Shown in pieces: positions 34,822-44,305 of a stretch of 52,302 nt of DNA. The position numbers and the translations under genes are program-made. The notes under the pieces are model-generated. The model did no database searches. It saw nothing but the letters and a program-made list of their open reading frames with translations, and was not told the DNA's origin. Each line of letters begins with the position of its first letter. The stretch's first letter is position 1. Source of the stretch: Bacteroidota bacterium (lineage in GTDB: Bacteria > Bacteroidota > Bacteroidia > Chitinophagales > Chitinophagaceae); the NCBI GenBank assembly GCA_028875875.1, contig JAGWUV010000032.1, forward strand, positions 1 to 52,302, in the 5' to 3' direction.

Positions 34822-36114
34822 TTATTTTAAAATCTCCTGTAAACTCTCTGCGGTTGCCTTGATCGTTTTATCCAAATCCTCTTTCGTCAATGCATTATTT
34901 AAGAACCAGCTTTCAAATGCCGAAGGAGGAAGATAAATACCACGTTTCAGCATCGCATGGAAATACTTTTTAAACAGGTCGATATTCGCTTCAGCAGCAG
35001 AAGCAAAATCAGTTACTTCATGGTTACTAAAATGAACACTGATCATAGAACCGAGTTGATTGATCTTGTAAGCCGTACCTGAAGCTCTCAGCACTTCATC
35101 CAACCCATTTTTCAGGTAAATGGTTTTTTCTTCCAACTCTGTATACAAATTTGGTTGCTTTTTCAAAATAGAAAGCAATGTATAACCCGCGATCATCGCA
35201 ATAGGGTTACCACTTAAAGTACCGGCCTGGTACACATTACCCAAAGGAGCCACCACTTCCATAATATGTTTCTTACCACCAAAAGCACCCACAGGCATAC
35301 CGGCACCGATCACTTTACCATAAGTTACGAGGTCGGCATCAATACCTAATTTTTGCTGGGCACCGCCCGGCGCTAATCTAAAGCCGGTCATTACTTCGTC
35401 GAAGATCAATACAATATTTTCAGCATCGCATATCTTACGAAGACCACCCAGGAAACTCAGCTTAGGTAAAATACAACCCATGTTACCTGCTACCGGCTCA
35501 ACAATGATCGCTGCGATCTCATTTTTGTATTGCGCCACTAATCTTTCAACAGCTACAATATCGTTGTAAGCACAAGTCAGCGTATCATTACTCACACCAC
35601 TCGTTACACCGGGAACATTTTGAATATTGAACGTAGCCACACCACTTCCGGCTTTTACAAGGAATGAATCAGCATGACCGTGATAGCAACCCTCAAATTT
35701 GATGATCTTATTTCGCTTCGTATAACCACGGGCAACACGAATGGCACTCATACAGGCTTCCGTTCCGCTGCTCACCATTCGGATAAGATCAACATTTGGA
35801 GCCATACTCTTTATCAGTTCAGCCATTTTAATTTCCAACTCAGTTGGCGCTCCATAAGAGGTAGAATACACGGCTTGATCCTGGATCGCTTTAATTACCG
35901 GATCGTAGGCATGACCAAGGATCATTGGTCCCCATGATGCGATATAATCGATGTACTCGTTTCCATCCACATCATATAAATAGGCACCCTTTGCATGCTG
36001 CATAAAAATAGGCGTGCCGCCTACACTTTTGAATGCACGAACAGGAGAATTCACTCCACCCGGGATTGATTGCTGTGCTCTATCGAATAATTGCTGGCTG
36101 GTTTTGATATTCAT
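34822..36114 (-). CDS. hemL: Glutamate-1-semialdehyde 2,1-aminomutase
   Basis: A 430-residue PLP enzyme that turns glutamate-1-semialdehyde into 5-aminolevulinate, the second step of the C5 route. The PLP lysine is in [17 protein letters not shown] (Lys about 266); the cofactor-phosphate and ring contacts lie in [18 protein letters not shown] (about 116-133) and [10 protein letters not shown] (about 237-246). The start [28 protein letters not shown] is the standard N-terminus. It is the last gene of the haem run, separated from the yciI-type gene by 100 bases that contain a family A repeat. Confidence 0.96.
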   Translation of the reverse strand: MNIKTSQQLFDRAQQSIPGGVNSPVRAFKSVGGTPIFMQHAKGAYLYDVDGNEYIDYIASWGPMILGHAYDPVIKAIQDQAVYSTSYGAPTELEIKMAELIKSMAPNVDLIRMVSSGTEACMSAIRVARGYTKRNKIIKFEGCYHGHADSFLVKAGSGVATFNIQNVPGVTSGVSNDTLTCAYNDIVAVERLVAQYKNEIAAIIVEPVAGNMGCILPKLSFLGGLRKICDAENIVLIFDEVMTGFRLAPGGAQQKLGIDADLVTYGKVIGAGMPVGAFGGKKHIMEVVAPLGNVYQAGTLSGNPIAMIAGYTLLSILKKQPNLYTELEEKTIYLKNGLDEVLRASGTAYKINQLGSMISVHFSNHEVTDFASAAEANIDLFKKYFHAMLKRGIYLPPSAFESWFLNNALTKEDLDKTIKATAESLQEILK

Positions 36115-36159
36115 ATTGTGTTACTTCAAAAAATTAAGAATGATGCCATGGTTAAAAAA

Positions 36160-36179
36160 GTACAAGTGTGCGACGCAAC
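36160..36179 (+). repeat. Dispersed repeat family A, copy in the hem run (GTACAAGTGTGCGACGCAAC)
   Basis: Twenty bases that match the consensus GTACAAGTGnGnGACnCAAC, inside the 100-base gap between hemL and the yciI-type gene. Confidence 0.65.
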
Positions 36180-36214
36180 AAATGCTGCTACGAAGAACTG
36201 CAGTTGATTACCTA

Positions 36215-36508
36215 CTAATCTTCCCCTACAAATGCCTTATACTCTTTTGTATTCTTGGTAGCCTTAAATTCTATGATGCGGTAATTGGCTAACTTATTTT
36301 GATAGAAAGGATCTTCCGCTACGATCTCTTCTATTCTTTTTTTGCTGGAAGCCTTTGCCAGTATGATACCGCCGGTTCGTGGCTCCTGCCTGCCTGAAGC
36401 CAGAAAATGACCAGACTGGTAATACTTATCAAGATACTCCATGTGTGGAACTAGTTGCTTATCTATTTCATCAGCAGCTACATTGTAAGTTAATTCGATG
36501 ATAAACAT
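36215..36508 (-). CDS. YciI-family protein embedded in the haem run
   Basis: A 97-residue dimeric ferredoxin-like (alpha-beta barrel) protein. The family histidine is in LVPHMEYLDKYYQSGHF (His22) and the aspartate in AEDPF (about 67); GRQEPRTGGIILAKASS is the usual central strand pair. YciI proteins are small, mostly uncharacterised, and some are fused to or stand beside enzymes; their fold is shared with chlorite dismutase and haem-degrading monooxygenases. It lies 17 bases downstream of hemB and 100 upstream of hemL, so it is likely co-transcribed; a part in haem metabolism is only suggested by place. Confidence 0.85.
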   Translation of the reverse strand: MFIIELTYNVAADEIDKQLVPHMEYLDKYYQSGHFLASGRQEPRTGGIILAKASSKKRIEEIVAEDPFYQNKLANYRIIEFKATKNTKEYKAFVGED

Positions 36509-36525
36509 ATGTGAATGATTAAGGG

Positions 36526-37500
36526 TTAAGAAATCAGTTGCACGGCATCTTTAGCAAAGTAGGTAGCAATGAGATCTGCACCTGCTCTCTTAATGGAAGT
36601 AAGGCTTTCAACAATTGCTTTCTCTTCATTGAGCCAACCCATTTTAGCAGCAGCTTTGATCATGGCATATTCGCCACTTACATGATATGCACTTACAGGA
36701 AGATCAACTGCATTTTTTATTTCACGGATGATATCCAAATAAGCCATAGCGGGTTTTACCATTACAATATCAGCACCTTCTTCCACATCCATCAATGTTT
36801 CCTTGATGGCTTCAGTGCGATTGGCATAGTCCATTTGGTATGTTTTTTTATCACCGAACCCGGGAGCGCTGTCTAATGCATCACGGAAGGGGCCATAAAA
36901 ACAAGACGCATATTTGGCACTATAGCTCATGATACCCACTTTAGTAAAATTATTCTGCTCCAGCACTTCACGAATGGCGGCTATCCTTCCATCCATCATA
37001 TCACTGGGTGCTACAAAATCGCAGCCGGCCTGAGCATGACTCAAACTCATACGCACCAAGGCTTCCACTGTTTCATCATTTACAATTTCACCATCCTTCA
37101 CAATGCCATCATGCCCGTAAATGGAATAAGGGTCTAAGGCAACATCTGTCATCACGACCATTTCCGGCACGGCATCTTTAATGGCTTTAATGCTACGTTG
37201 CATCAACCCATCCGGGTTCCAGGCTTCTTTACCGGTATTGTCTTTTGTTTCATCTTTCGCTTTCACAAAAAGCAATACACTTTTAATACCCATGCTGTAT
37301 AACGCTTTCACTTCTTTCACCGTAATATCAAGGCTATTACGAAAATAGCCGGGCATAGAAACGATCTCTGTTTTTACGTCGGTCCCTTCATCAATAAATA
37401 AAGGGGCGATAAAATCGGCCGGAGTAAGAATGGTTTCAGCCACCATACTTCTGATGGCAGCATTTTTTCTCAATATCCTGTTACGTCTTTGCAAATACAT
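36526..37500 (-). CDS. hemB: Porphobilinogen synthase (5-aminolevulinate dehydratase)
   Basis: A 324-residue enzyme that joins two 5-aminolevulinates to porphobilinogen. The two Schiff-base lysines are in YSAKYASCFYGPFRDA (Lys196) and MVKPAMAYLDIIRE (Lys249). Where zinc enzymes have three cysteines (pattern DVCLCPYTSHGHCG), this one reads DVALDPYSIYGHDG (119-132), the metal-site type that uses magnesium or other ions instead of catalytic zinc. The ATG at 37500 is used; the extension to 37524 opens with TTG and adds an unlikely MFTFYFLN. Confidence 0.95.
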   Translation of the reverse strand: MYLQRRNRILRKNAAIRSMVAETILTPADFIAPLFIDEGTDVKTEIVSMPGYFRNSLDITVKEVKALYSMGIKSVLLFVKAKDETKDNTGKEAWNPDGLMQRSIKAIKDAVPEMVVMTDVALDPYSIYGHDGIVKDGEIVNDETVEALVRMSLSHAQAGCDFVAPSDMMDGRIAAIREVLEQNNFTKVGIMSYSAKYASCFYGPFRDALDSAPGFGDKKTYQMDYANRTEAIKETLMDVEEGADIVMVKPAMAYLDIIREIKNAVDLPVSAYHVSGEYAMIKAAAKMGWLNEEKAIVESLTSIKRAGADLIATYFAKDAVQLIS

Positions 37501-37536
37501 ATTCAAAAAGTAAAAAGTAAACAATCAAAAAATACA

Positions 37537-38535
37537 TCAGCAACTATTGGCACGTTTTGCCCATTCGATCGGATCGATCTGTATTTCTTCTTTTTTAATC
37601 CATTCTCTTGGATGCAAACAGGCGTCCAGCAAATCCGCTTCAGGTGAGCCTTGCAGCGGTTCATAATTATATTCGAACCGAACCGTAGGTGGCAAGCTCA
37701 TTAAAATACTTTCCGTTCTGCCATTTGTTTTCAATCCGAAAATCGTACCCCGATCGTGTATCAGGTTAAATTCAACATACCTGCCTCTTCTTATTTCCTG
37801 CCAATATTTATGCTGGTTGCTGTACTGTGTATTTTTTCTTTTTTCTACGATAGGAATATACGCATCGATGAACGCATTGCCACAGGCTTTTCCAAAATCA
37901 AACCAGAATTGTAGATCCTTTTTTTCATCCGGCTTTTGATGATCGTAGAAGATGCCGCCGATGCCTCTTCTTTCGTTGTTGCGATGCTTGTTAACGAAAT
38001 AATCATCACATATTTTTTTGAACGAGATATAGAAGGATGGATCGAACTGATCACACACATTTTTATAGGTTCGATGAAAATGGATCGCATCTTCCTCCAT
38101 CAAATAGTAAGGCGTAAGATCTGTTCCACCGCCAAACCACCTGTCGATCACTGCATCATTTTCATACAACTCAAAATAGCGGTAATTGCAATGAACAGTT
38201 GGCACAAACGGATTGTTGGGATGTATCACCAAACTCAAACCACAGGCAAACCATTTTTCACCGTTGATCTGCAACTGTTTACGCATGGTATCGGTAACCT
38301 CACCAAATACAACGGAAGTGTTTACTCCCCCTTTCTCAAACACAGCACCATTAGCGATCACCCTTGTTTTACCACCGCCACCTTCAGCACGTTGCCACTG
38401 TTCTTCCACAAACTTTGCTTTACCATCAACAGCTTCTAATGCAGTACAGATGCGGTTTTGAAGATCATGGATAAAATCGATCCATTCTTCCCGGAATATC
38501 TTTTTTTCAGTTGTATGATTCGCTATTTCACTCAT
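37537..38535 (-). CDS. hemF: Oxygen-dependent coproporphyrinogen III oxidase
   Basis: A 332-residue cofactor-free oxidase that decarboxylates two propionates of coproporphyrinogen III with O2 to give protoporphyrinogen IX. The family signature VFGEVTDTM-like region and FGGGTDLTPYYLMEEDAIHFHRTYKNVCD (about 133-161) are plain, as is GGIFYDH near 192-198 and the C-terminal RYVEFNLIHDRGTIFGLKTNGRTESILMSLPP. It is the aerobic counterpart of hemN at 44306-45673. Nine bases separate it from hemE. Confidence 0.96.
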   Translation of the reverse strand: MSEIANHTTEKKIFREEWIDFIHDLQNRICTALEAVDGKAKFVEEQWQRAEGGGGKTRVIANGAVFEKGGVNTSVVFGEVTDTMRKQLQINGEKWFACGLSLVIHPNNPFVPTVHCNYRYFELYENDAVIDRWFGGGTDLTPYYLMEEDAIHFHRTYKNVCDQFDPSFYISFKKICDDYFVNKHRNNERRGIGGIFYDHQKPDEKKDLQFWFDFGKACGNAFIDAYIPIVEKRKNTQYSNQHKYWQEIRRGRYVEFNLIHDRGTIFGLKTNGRTESILMSLPPTVRFEYNYEPLQGSPEADLLDACLHPREWIKKEEIQIDPIEWAKRANSC

Positions 38536-38543
38536 ACTACAAC

Positions 38544-39578
38544 TTATTGATGGCTGTATTCTTTCACTGTGTTTACGAATGCTTTTGCGTGATCAACCGG
38601 AATATTAGGTAAGATGCCATGACCCAAATTGGCCACATGATGAGAAGGCCCGAAAGCCTTCAGCATTTGTTTCACCTCTCTTTCGATGACTGGTATAGGT
38701 GATAATAATTTAGCCGGATCGAAATTACCCTGTAAGGTTACATTTGTTCCTGCAAACTGTCTCGCCATTTGTGGCGTGATGCACCAGTCGATACCCAAAC
38801 CCGCCGCACCTGTTGCAGCCATTTCTTCCAGGGCATACCAGGCACCTTTGGCAAATATGATCACAGGCACTTCATCTTTCAAAGCCGCAACAATTTGCCT
38901 GATATATTTCAATGAGATATTTTCAAAATCGTCTTTGCTTAATAATCCGCCCCAGCTATCAAATATTTGTACCGTATCGGCACCTGCCGCCACCTGCGCT
39001 TTTAAATAAGCAATGGTGGTATCCGTGATCATTTGTAAAAGTTGATGCGCTAATTCAGGTTGTGTGTAACAAAAAGCTTTTGCTTCATCAAAAGTTTTAC
39101 TGCCTTTACCCTGCACCATGTAACAGAGCAAGGTCCATGGAGCACCCGCAAAACCGATCAAAGGCACACGGTCATTCAGTTCTTGTTTGATGAGTTTAAT
39201 GGCATCAAAAACATAACCCAACGTTTCCTGTACATCGGGCACACGAACACGGGTAAGATCATTACTTGTTTTGATAGGATCGGGCAATACCGGTCCTTTA
39301 CTTTCAATGAGCTGCACTTCCAAACCCATCGCTTGCGGCACAACCAAAATATCTGAAAATAAAATAGCAGCATCTACACCCACAATATCCACGGGCTGAA
39401 TCGTGATCTCGCAAGCCAGCTCTGGTGTTTGGCAACGTTCAAAGAAGCCGTATTTCTCTCTTAACACCCTGTATTCAGGTAAATACCTACCTGCCTGGCG
39501 CATCATCCACACAGGCGTTCTTTCTGTTTTTTCTCCGCGTAATGTTCTTAATAAAAGATCGTTCTTCAGTACACTCAT
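38544..39578 (-). CDS. hemE: Uroporphyrinogen decarboxylase
   Basis: A 344-residue TIM-barrel enzyme that removes four carboxyl groups from uroporphyrinogen III to give coproporphyrinogen III. The N-terminal signature [16 protein letters not shown] (about 22-37) and the second one [16 protein letters not shown] (about 143-158) are both intact; catalytic Asp and Tyr lie in [11 protein letters not shown] and near 155. Its start codon directly abuts the hemD stop codon, so the two are translated in tandem. Confidence 0.96.
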   Translation of the reverse strand: MSVLKNDLLLRTLRGEKTERTPVWMMRQAGRYLPEYRVLREKYGFFERCQTPELACEITIQPVDIVGVDAAILFSDILVVPQAMGLEVQLIESKGPVLPDPIKTSNDLTRVRVPDVQETLGYVFDAIKLIKQELNDRVPLIGFAGAPWTLLCYMVQGKGSKTFDEAKAFCYTQPELAHQLLQMITDTTIAYLKAQVAAGADTVQIFDSWGGLLSKDDFENISLKYIRQIVAALKDEVPVIIFAKGAWYALEEMAATGAAGLGIDWCITPQMARQFAGTNVTLQGNFDPAKLLSPIPVIEREVKQMLKAFGPSHHVANLGHGILPNIPVDHAKAFVNTVKEYSHQ

Positions 39579-40292
39579 TTATGATTGTTTGATGGAAGTA
39601 AAATAGTTGATGGCCAGCTCAACCATTTGCTCTTTACCCGGCCATTCACTGGTTACCACCGTATTATTTACATAGGTTTTAATAGTAGCTGCTGTTGTTT
39701 TGCCAATAGCAAAAAATACCACATCGGTGGCTACTGTATTCACAGAAAAGAAACTATGAACGGCACTTGGACTAAAAAACAAAATACCATCATAATTCTT
39801 TTGCGTTTCATGAGGTGTTTGTTCGGTAGTGTACACTGCATATTCCTCTACCTCAATACCATTAGCTTCGAGTGTTTCGGGCAATTCATCTAACCGCTGA
39901 TCGCCACAAAAGAAAATAACCTTGTTCACTTTACCCGTCTCAATAATCCTTTCACACAAAGCAGTTGCATTTTTAGCAGAACCAGATAAAGCTTTTTCAC
40001 CAAAATACTGCAATACCAGTTCTTTGGTAACACCTCCCATAGAAAATACATTCCATTGGGGAATGCTCCGCAAATGACCGATTACTGCCGTAACAGCATT
40101 CATACTGGTGAATACCACCGTATTATTTTCAATTGCTAAACTTTGAATTTTCTGCTTTAATTCTTCAGATACGATAGGCATCGTTTCTATGTAGGAAAGC
40201 GTATCTATGTCCACCCCCATCAGTGCTGCATGGTTCAGCAGTTTCTGATCTATAGAACGTGTACACAGTATATGGATCTTATCTTGCAGCAT
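39579..40292 (-). CDS. hemD: Uroporphyrinogen-III synthase
   Basis: A 237-residue two-lobed protein that cyclises hydroxymethylbilane and inverts ring D. HemD sequences vary greatly; the support is the overall fold pattern (VVFTSMNAVTAVIGHL, VIFFCGDQRLDELPETLEANGIEVEEYAVYTT, DGILFFSPSAVHSFFSV, VFFAIGKTTAATIK) and the position between hemC and hemE. It overlaps hemC by 14 bases. The tyrosine of EEYAVYTT and the serine-rich FFSPSAVHSFF loop are the usual substrate contacts. Confidence 0.93.
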   Translation of the reverse strand: MLQDKIHILCTRSIDQKLLNHAALMGVDIDTLSYIETMPIVSEELKQKIQSLAIENNTVVFTSMNAVTAVIGHLRSIPQWNVFSMGGVTKELVLQYFGEKALSGSAKNATALCERIIETGKVNKVIFFCGDQRLDELPETLEANGIEVEEYAVYTTEQTPHETQKNYDGILFFSPSAVHSFFSVNTVATDVVFFAIGKTTAATIKTYVNNTVVTSEWPGKEQMVELAINYFTSIKQS

Positions 40293-41202
40293 TTCTTATT
40301 TGTTCTGTTAATTCTCTTGCCCCTTTATTCAATAATTCGTTAGCGGCATTCGTTCCTACACTCATGGCTTCAGCAAGCGGAATTTGCTTTTCAATTTCCA
40401 GTTTTTGCTTTCCATCCAAAGAAAAAATATTCCCTTTGAAATGAAGCATTCCGGTTTTTATTTCCGCCAGTGCACTGATAGGTGTAGAGCATCCGCCCAT
40501 CAATGTTTTTAGAAAATCTCTTTCTTCCTGTACACATATCGCCGTAGGTTCATCATGCAATACGCTGCACATTTTCTTCGTTTCAACATCTTCTTCTTTG
40601 CAAACGACCATTACGGCACCCTGTGCAGGAGCAGGCAACATCCAATCTAATTCTATTGCCTGCTCCGGACGAAGATTGATCCTTTCTAAACCGGCAGCTG
40701 CAAAGATAGCTCCGGCCCAGTTGCTCTCCGCCACTTTACGCAATCTTGTATTCACATTGCCCCGAAGGTTTTCTATTGTATGAGAAGGATAACGATGTAA
40801 CCATTGTGCCTTTCTGCGAATACTGCTGGTAGCGATGGCCAATCCTGCAGCATTCAGTCCTTCTTGATTTTGTACATTTTTACAAACAAACAGGTCTTTA
40901 TAACTCGCTCTTTTCAACACGGCAGCCTGCGCAATGCCCTGCGCCAACTGCGTAGGCACATCTTTCATAGAGTGAACAGCAATATCAATTTTACCGGATA
41001 ATAAAGCTGCATCTAACGTTTTTGTAAAAACACCCTGAACGCCCAATGCATATAAAGGAGTAACAAGATCAATATCACCATCGCTTTTGATCAGCACCAG
41101 TTCACTTTCTATTCCTGCTTTTGCTAACCCATCTTGTACCCACTGGGCCTGCCATAACGCTAATTGACTTTCCCGTGTGCCGATTTTCAGTTTTTTACTC
41201 AT
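40279..41202 (-). CDS. hemC: Hydroxymethylbilane synthase (porphobilinogen deaminase)
   Basis: A 307-residue enzyme that links four porphobilinogens. The cysteine that carries the dipyrromethane cofactor is in TLMGGCSTPISAL (about residue 238). Binding residues are seen in KIGTRESQLALWQAQWV, AVHSMKDVPTQ (about 76-86, with catalytic Asp) and ATSSIRRKAQW-LHRYPSHTIENLRGNVNTRL (about 124-153). Length is normal. It follows hemA after 64 bases and overlaps hemD. Confidence 0.96.
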   Translation of the reverse strand: MSKKLKIGTRESQLALWQAQWVQDGLAKAGIESELVLIKSDGDIDLVTPLYALGVQGVFTKTLDAALLSGKIDIAVHSMKDVPTQLAQGIAQAAVLKRASYKDLFVCKNVQNQEGLNAAGLAIATSSIRRKAQWLHRYPSHTIENLRGNVNTRLRKVAESNWAGAIFAAAGLERINLRPEQAIELDWMLPAPAQGAVMVVCKEEDVETKKMCSVLHDEPTAICVQEERDFLKTLMGGCSTPISALAEIKTGMLHFKGNIFSLDGKQKLEIEKQIPLAEAMSVGTNAANELLNKGARELTEQIRNAAR

Positions 41203-41266
41203 GAAATGATTGACTGATAAAAGTGAAAGATACTGCTATTGCATATGCAAACGAATTTGCAAATGT

Positions 41267-42475
41267 TTAGTTTATGCTAACGTTGATGAAATCGTTGATT
41301 GCTTCGATAAAATTACAACCGGGTTGGTTGCTGCTACGCATTTTAACAGCAGTTGTTGTAACCGTTTTCTGGATGGCATCTTTATTAACCACGTAAGCTG
41401 TACCACTAAAGGAAGATAAAAACAACTCGCAATGCTGCATATCGTTCAGCTTTTGCTTGATGGCTTTTAATACAGGGGCATGTTTACGGGTTTGGAGCCA
41501 TTCATTGAAATCACCTATATGCTCATTGATGATGGTTTTGGCCTTAGGCACTTCTGCCATTCTTTTCTGGAGCGTTGCATCATTGATCTTTGATAGATCA
41601 TCTACATTTACAAGATCAATGTGTGCCAGCTCACTTGTACGAGGATCAATATTATTCGGAATGGAAAGGTCTATCAACACTTTCGCATTGCTGTTCAGCA
41701 ATTGCTGTTTATAGATAATAGGGGTTTCAGAATTGGTAGCTACAATTACGATGTCAGCTTTCTCAACCTGCTCATTTAAGTTATCGTAGGGAGCAAATGC
41801 AACATTAAGTTCCTGCGCCAGTTCTTCTGCTTTTTCATCCGTTCTGTTCATCACAGTAAAATCTGCACCAATGTAATCCACTAAATTTTTGCAGGTATTT
41901 CTTCCGATCTTCCCAATACCGATCACCACAGTTTTCTTGGTATTCAGCGCCTGCACATTTTCCCTTAAGTACTGAATGGCTGCGAAGGCTACCGAAACGG
42001 TGCCTCCACTTAATGCAGTTTGATTTTTAATACTTTTTGATGATTGTAATACGGTATTAAACAATCGCTCCATAAATGCACCGATACAACCCTTTTCTTT
42101 TGCAAACTTCACCGCCAGTTTCATTTGTCCCACGATCTCATAATCACCCAGTATCTGGGAATCCAAACCGGCACCTACTGAAAAAATATGTTGTATGGCT
42201 TCATCACCTTGTTTAATGTAACATAACTGTTGAAATAGATCTTTTTCCCCGGCAGTTTGCTCACATAAAAGATTAATTAAAACGGTAGCGGGGGCTAATC
42301 CATAAATTTCCGTTCTGTTGCAAGTACTTAATACAAAGAGTTCCTTAATGCCGAGGTCTTTTGCTTTCTCCAGTAAAACTGCATATTGCTCATTGCCAAC
42401 CGCAAACTGACCCCTGATTGCCGCATCTGTTTTTTTGTAGTTAATCCCAACGATATGAAACTGGTTGCTATTCAT
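41267..42475 (-). CDS. hemA: Glutamyl-tRNA reductase
   Basis: A 402-residue NADPH-dependent enzyme that makes glutamate-1-semialdehyde from glutamyl-tRNA, the committed step. The catalytic cysteine is Cys52 in LSTCNRTEIYG; the nucleotide-binding domain has VIGIGKIGRNTCKNL (about 162-176), and the C-terminal dimerisation helices follow. The ATG at 42475 gives MNSNQFHIVGINYKKTDAAIRG, a normal start; the longer frame opens with GTG at 42547 and covers the promoter. It is first in the minus-strand haem run and divergent from hemH, with about 230 bases between. Confidence 0.95.
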   Translation of the reverse strand: MNSNQFHIVGINYKKTDAAIRGQFAVGNEQYAVLLEKAKDLGIKELFVLSTCNRTEIYGLAPATVLINLLCEQTAGEKDLFQQLCYIKQGDEAIQHIFSVGAGLDSQILGDYEIVGQMKLAVKFAKEKGCIGAFMERLFNTVLQSSKSIKNQTALSGGTVSVAFAAIQYLRENVQALNTKKTVVIGIGKIGRNTCKNLVDYIGADFTVMNRTDEKAEELAQELNVAFAPYDNLNEQVEKADIVIVATNSETPIIYKQQLLNSNAKVLIDLSIPNNIDPRTSELAHIDLVNVDDLSKINDATLQKRMAEVPKAKTIINEHIGDFNEWLQTRKHAPVLKAIKQKLNDMQHCELFLSSFSGTAYVVNKDAIQKTVTTTAVKMRSSNQPGCNFIEAINDFINVSIN

Positions 42476-42502
42476 GGCTTTTTGACTCTCTGTATATGAA
42501 CG

Positions 42503-42510
42503 CAAAAATA
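42503..42510 (-). promoter_or_regulatory. -7 promoter box of the hemA run
   Basis: TATTTTTG on the minus strand, 27 bases before the hemA ATG. A clear -33 element is not seen. Confidence 0.45.
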
Positions 42511-42680
42511 GCCGGACTGGTTTGCCGAAATTTATGATATCCGTCACGTGTCTGTCATTTGTTTGTCATATTTACCCTACATGGTATTCCTGATGAATGA
42601 TTTGTAACGTAAGTGTAAAAAAATCAGTTGCTTTTAGTTATAAAAAGCCGGGAGAACAATCCTCCCAATCATTTGTAGAT

Positions 42681-42688
42681 TACATTTG
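42681..42688 (+). promoter_or_regulatory. -7 promoter box of hemH
   Basis: TACATTTG, 15 bases before the hemH ATG, in the region shared with the divergent hemA promoter. Confidence 0.5.
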
Positions 42689-42703
42689 TAATATTTAAAG
42701 ATT

Positions 42704-43747
42704 ATGATATCAACTGCTACCAAAGCCATTTTATTGATGAACCTTGGCTCCCCGGATTCGACAGAAGTAAAAGACGTTAGGAAATATCTGAATGAATTTT
42801 TAATGGACGAAAAGGTAATTGACATTCCCTATCTTGTTCGTTCCTTACTGGTAAGAGGGATCATCGTTCCTTTCCGTTCACCCAAATCCGCAGCAGCTTA
42901 TAAATCTATCTGGACCAAAGAAGGATCTCCTTTGATAGTACTAACCAAACAATTACAGCAAGCACTTCAACAGGTTACCACCGATCCTATTGAAATATGT
43001 ATGCGTTATGGAACACCATCACCATCCGAAGCATTCAACAAATTAAAAAATGAGTATCCTTCTTTACAGGAAGTAATCTTGTTCCCGCTTTACCCGCATT
43101 ACGCCATGAGCAGTTACGAAACAGCGGTAGAGTATGCTCAGTTGATTCACAAAATGCACAACTATCCTTTCAAGCTTACCACAATACCGCCTTATTATGA
43201 TGACGCTTCCTATATTCATGCTTTAACGGAAAGCATCAGGCCTTATCTCGATCAGCCATTCGATAAACTCCTGTTCAGCTATCATGGTGTACCCGAAAGA
43301 CATATTAAAAAAGGGGATATTACTAAATGCCACTGTTTGCAGGTAGAAGATTGCTGTAACAAACCTTCCCCGGCCCATGAACAATGTTACCGCCACCAAA
43401 CTTTTGTTACCACGCAACTGGTACAAAAAACATTGGGATTACCCTCAGAAAAAGTAGAACAAACCTTTCAGTCGAGACTTGGAAGAGATAAATGGTTAAC
43501 GCCCTACACTGCACAGCGTTTAGCAGAATTACCCAAAGAAGGTGTTAAGAAATTATTGATCGCCTGTCCTGCTTTTGTAAGTGATTGCCTGGAAACATTG
43601 GAAGAAATTGCAGAAGAAGGAAAAGAGATATTTTTACATGCAGGAGGAGAATCATTTACCATGATCCCCTGCCTGAATACGCATCCTTTGTGGGTGAATG
43701 CGATCCAAGACCTTATTCAAAAAGAACTAACCCTGCAAACAGTGTAA
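42704..43747 (+). CDS. hemH: Ferrochelatase with internal cysteine cluster
   Basis: A 347-residue enzyme that inserts Fe2+ into protoporphyrin IX. The family start AILLMNLGSPDST, the catalytic histidine in FSYHGVPERHI (His194) and the acidic face CPAFVSDCLETLEEIAEE (about 288-305) are all present. Residues 207-231 are cysteine-rich (Cys209, 211, 217, 218 and 228 around PSPAHEQCYRHQ), like the internal ligands of the [2Fe-2S] ferrochelatases known from some bacteria such as Myxococcus. It forms a two-gene unit with hemJ, five bases downstream. Confidence 0.95.
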   Translation: MISTATKAILLMNLGSPDSTEVKDVRKYLNEFLMDEKVIDIPYLVRSLLVRGIIVPFRSPKSAAAYKSIWTKEGSPLIVLTKQLQQALQQVTTDPIEICMRYGTPSPSEAFNKLKNEYPSLQEVILFPLYPHYAMSSYETAVEYAQLIHKMHNYPFKLTTIPPYYDDASYIHALTESIRPYLDQPFDKLLFSYHGVPERHIKKGDITKCHCLQVEDCCNKPSPAHEQCYRHQTFVTTQLVQKTLGLPSEKVEQTFQSRLGRDKWLTPYTAQRLAELPKEGVKKLLIACPAFVSDCLETLEEIAEEGKEIFLHAGGESFTMIPCLNTHPLWVNAIQDLIQKELTLQTV

Positions 43748-43752
43748 CTGCT

Positions 43753-44301
43753 ATGTATCTATACCTTAAAGCCCTTCACATCATATTTGTTGTAACCTGG
43801 TTCGCCGGTCTTTTCTATATGCCAAGATTGTTTATCTACAATACGGAGGCAAATGAAAAGGAAGAGGCTGTAAAAATTGTGTTGAGGGATCAATTTTCGG
43901 TGATGATGAAACGCTTGTGGTATGGTATTACCTGGCCATCTGCTATTTTAACACTCATCTTTGGAACAACAGTTCTTTTTCAGGGTGGATGGAGCAATAT
44001 TGTTTTCACTCCTGATGGAAGGTGGCTACTCATCAAACTGATCTTTGTTGTGTTCCTTTATGTATATCATCATACCATCCATTTTATATTCAAACAGGAA
44101 ATGCGGGGTATTTTTAAATACAGTTCGCAGCAGTTAAGAATATGGAATGAAGTAGCTACCATATTCCTGATCGCCATCATTATGCTTGTTGTAGTGAAAC
44201 AAAGTATCAGCCTTGTTTGGGGATTGGTAGGATTGATTTTATTTATTGCCCTGCTGATGAGTGCAATAAAGGTTTACAAAAATATCCGCACTAAAAAATA
44301 G
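43753..44301 (+). CDS. hemJ: Protoporphyrinogen IX oxidase, HemJ type
   Basis: A 182-residue inner-membrane protein with four or five helices. The conserved histidine His9 in KALHIIFVVTWFAGLFYMPRLF and lysine Lys95 in GRWLLIKL match HemJ, the oxidase used by many bacteria that lack HemG and HemY. The frame also runs back into hemH, but the ATG at 43753 is the natural start. It completes the pathway between HemF/HemN and HemH. It ends four bases from the end of convergent hemN. Confidence 0.92.
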   Translation: MYLYLKALHIIFVVTWFAGLFYMPRLFIYNTEANEKEEAVKIVLRDQFSVMMKRLWYGITWPSAILTLIFGTTVLFQGGWSNIVFTPDGRWLLIKLIFVVFLYVYHHTIHFIFKQEMRGIFKYSSQQLRIWNEVATIFLIAIIMLVVVKQSISLVWGLVGLILFIALLMSAIKVYKNIRTKK

Positions 44302-44305
44302 TTTA

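Noticed and set aside
43585-43752. Extension of hemJ into hemH
   Set aside because: It is the out-of-frame shadow of hemH; HemJ starts at its first helix, as encoded from 43753.
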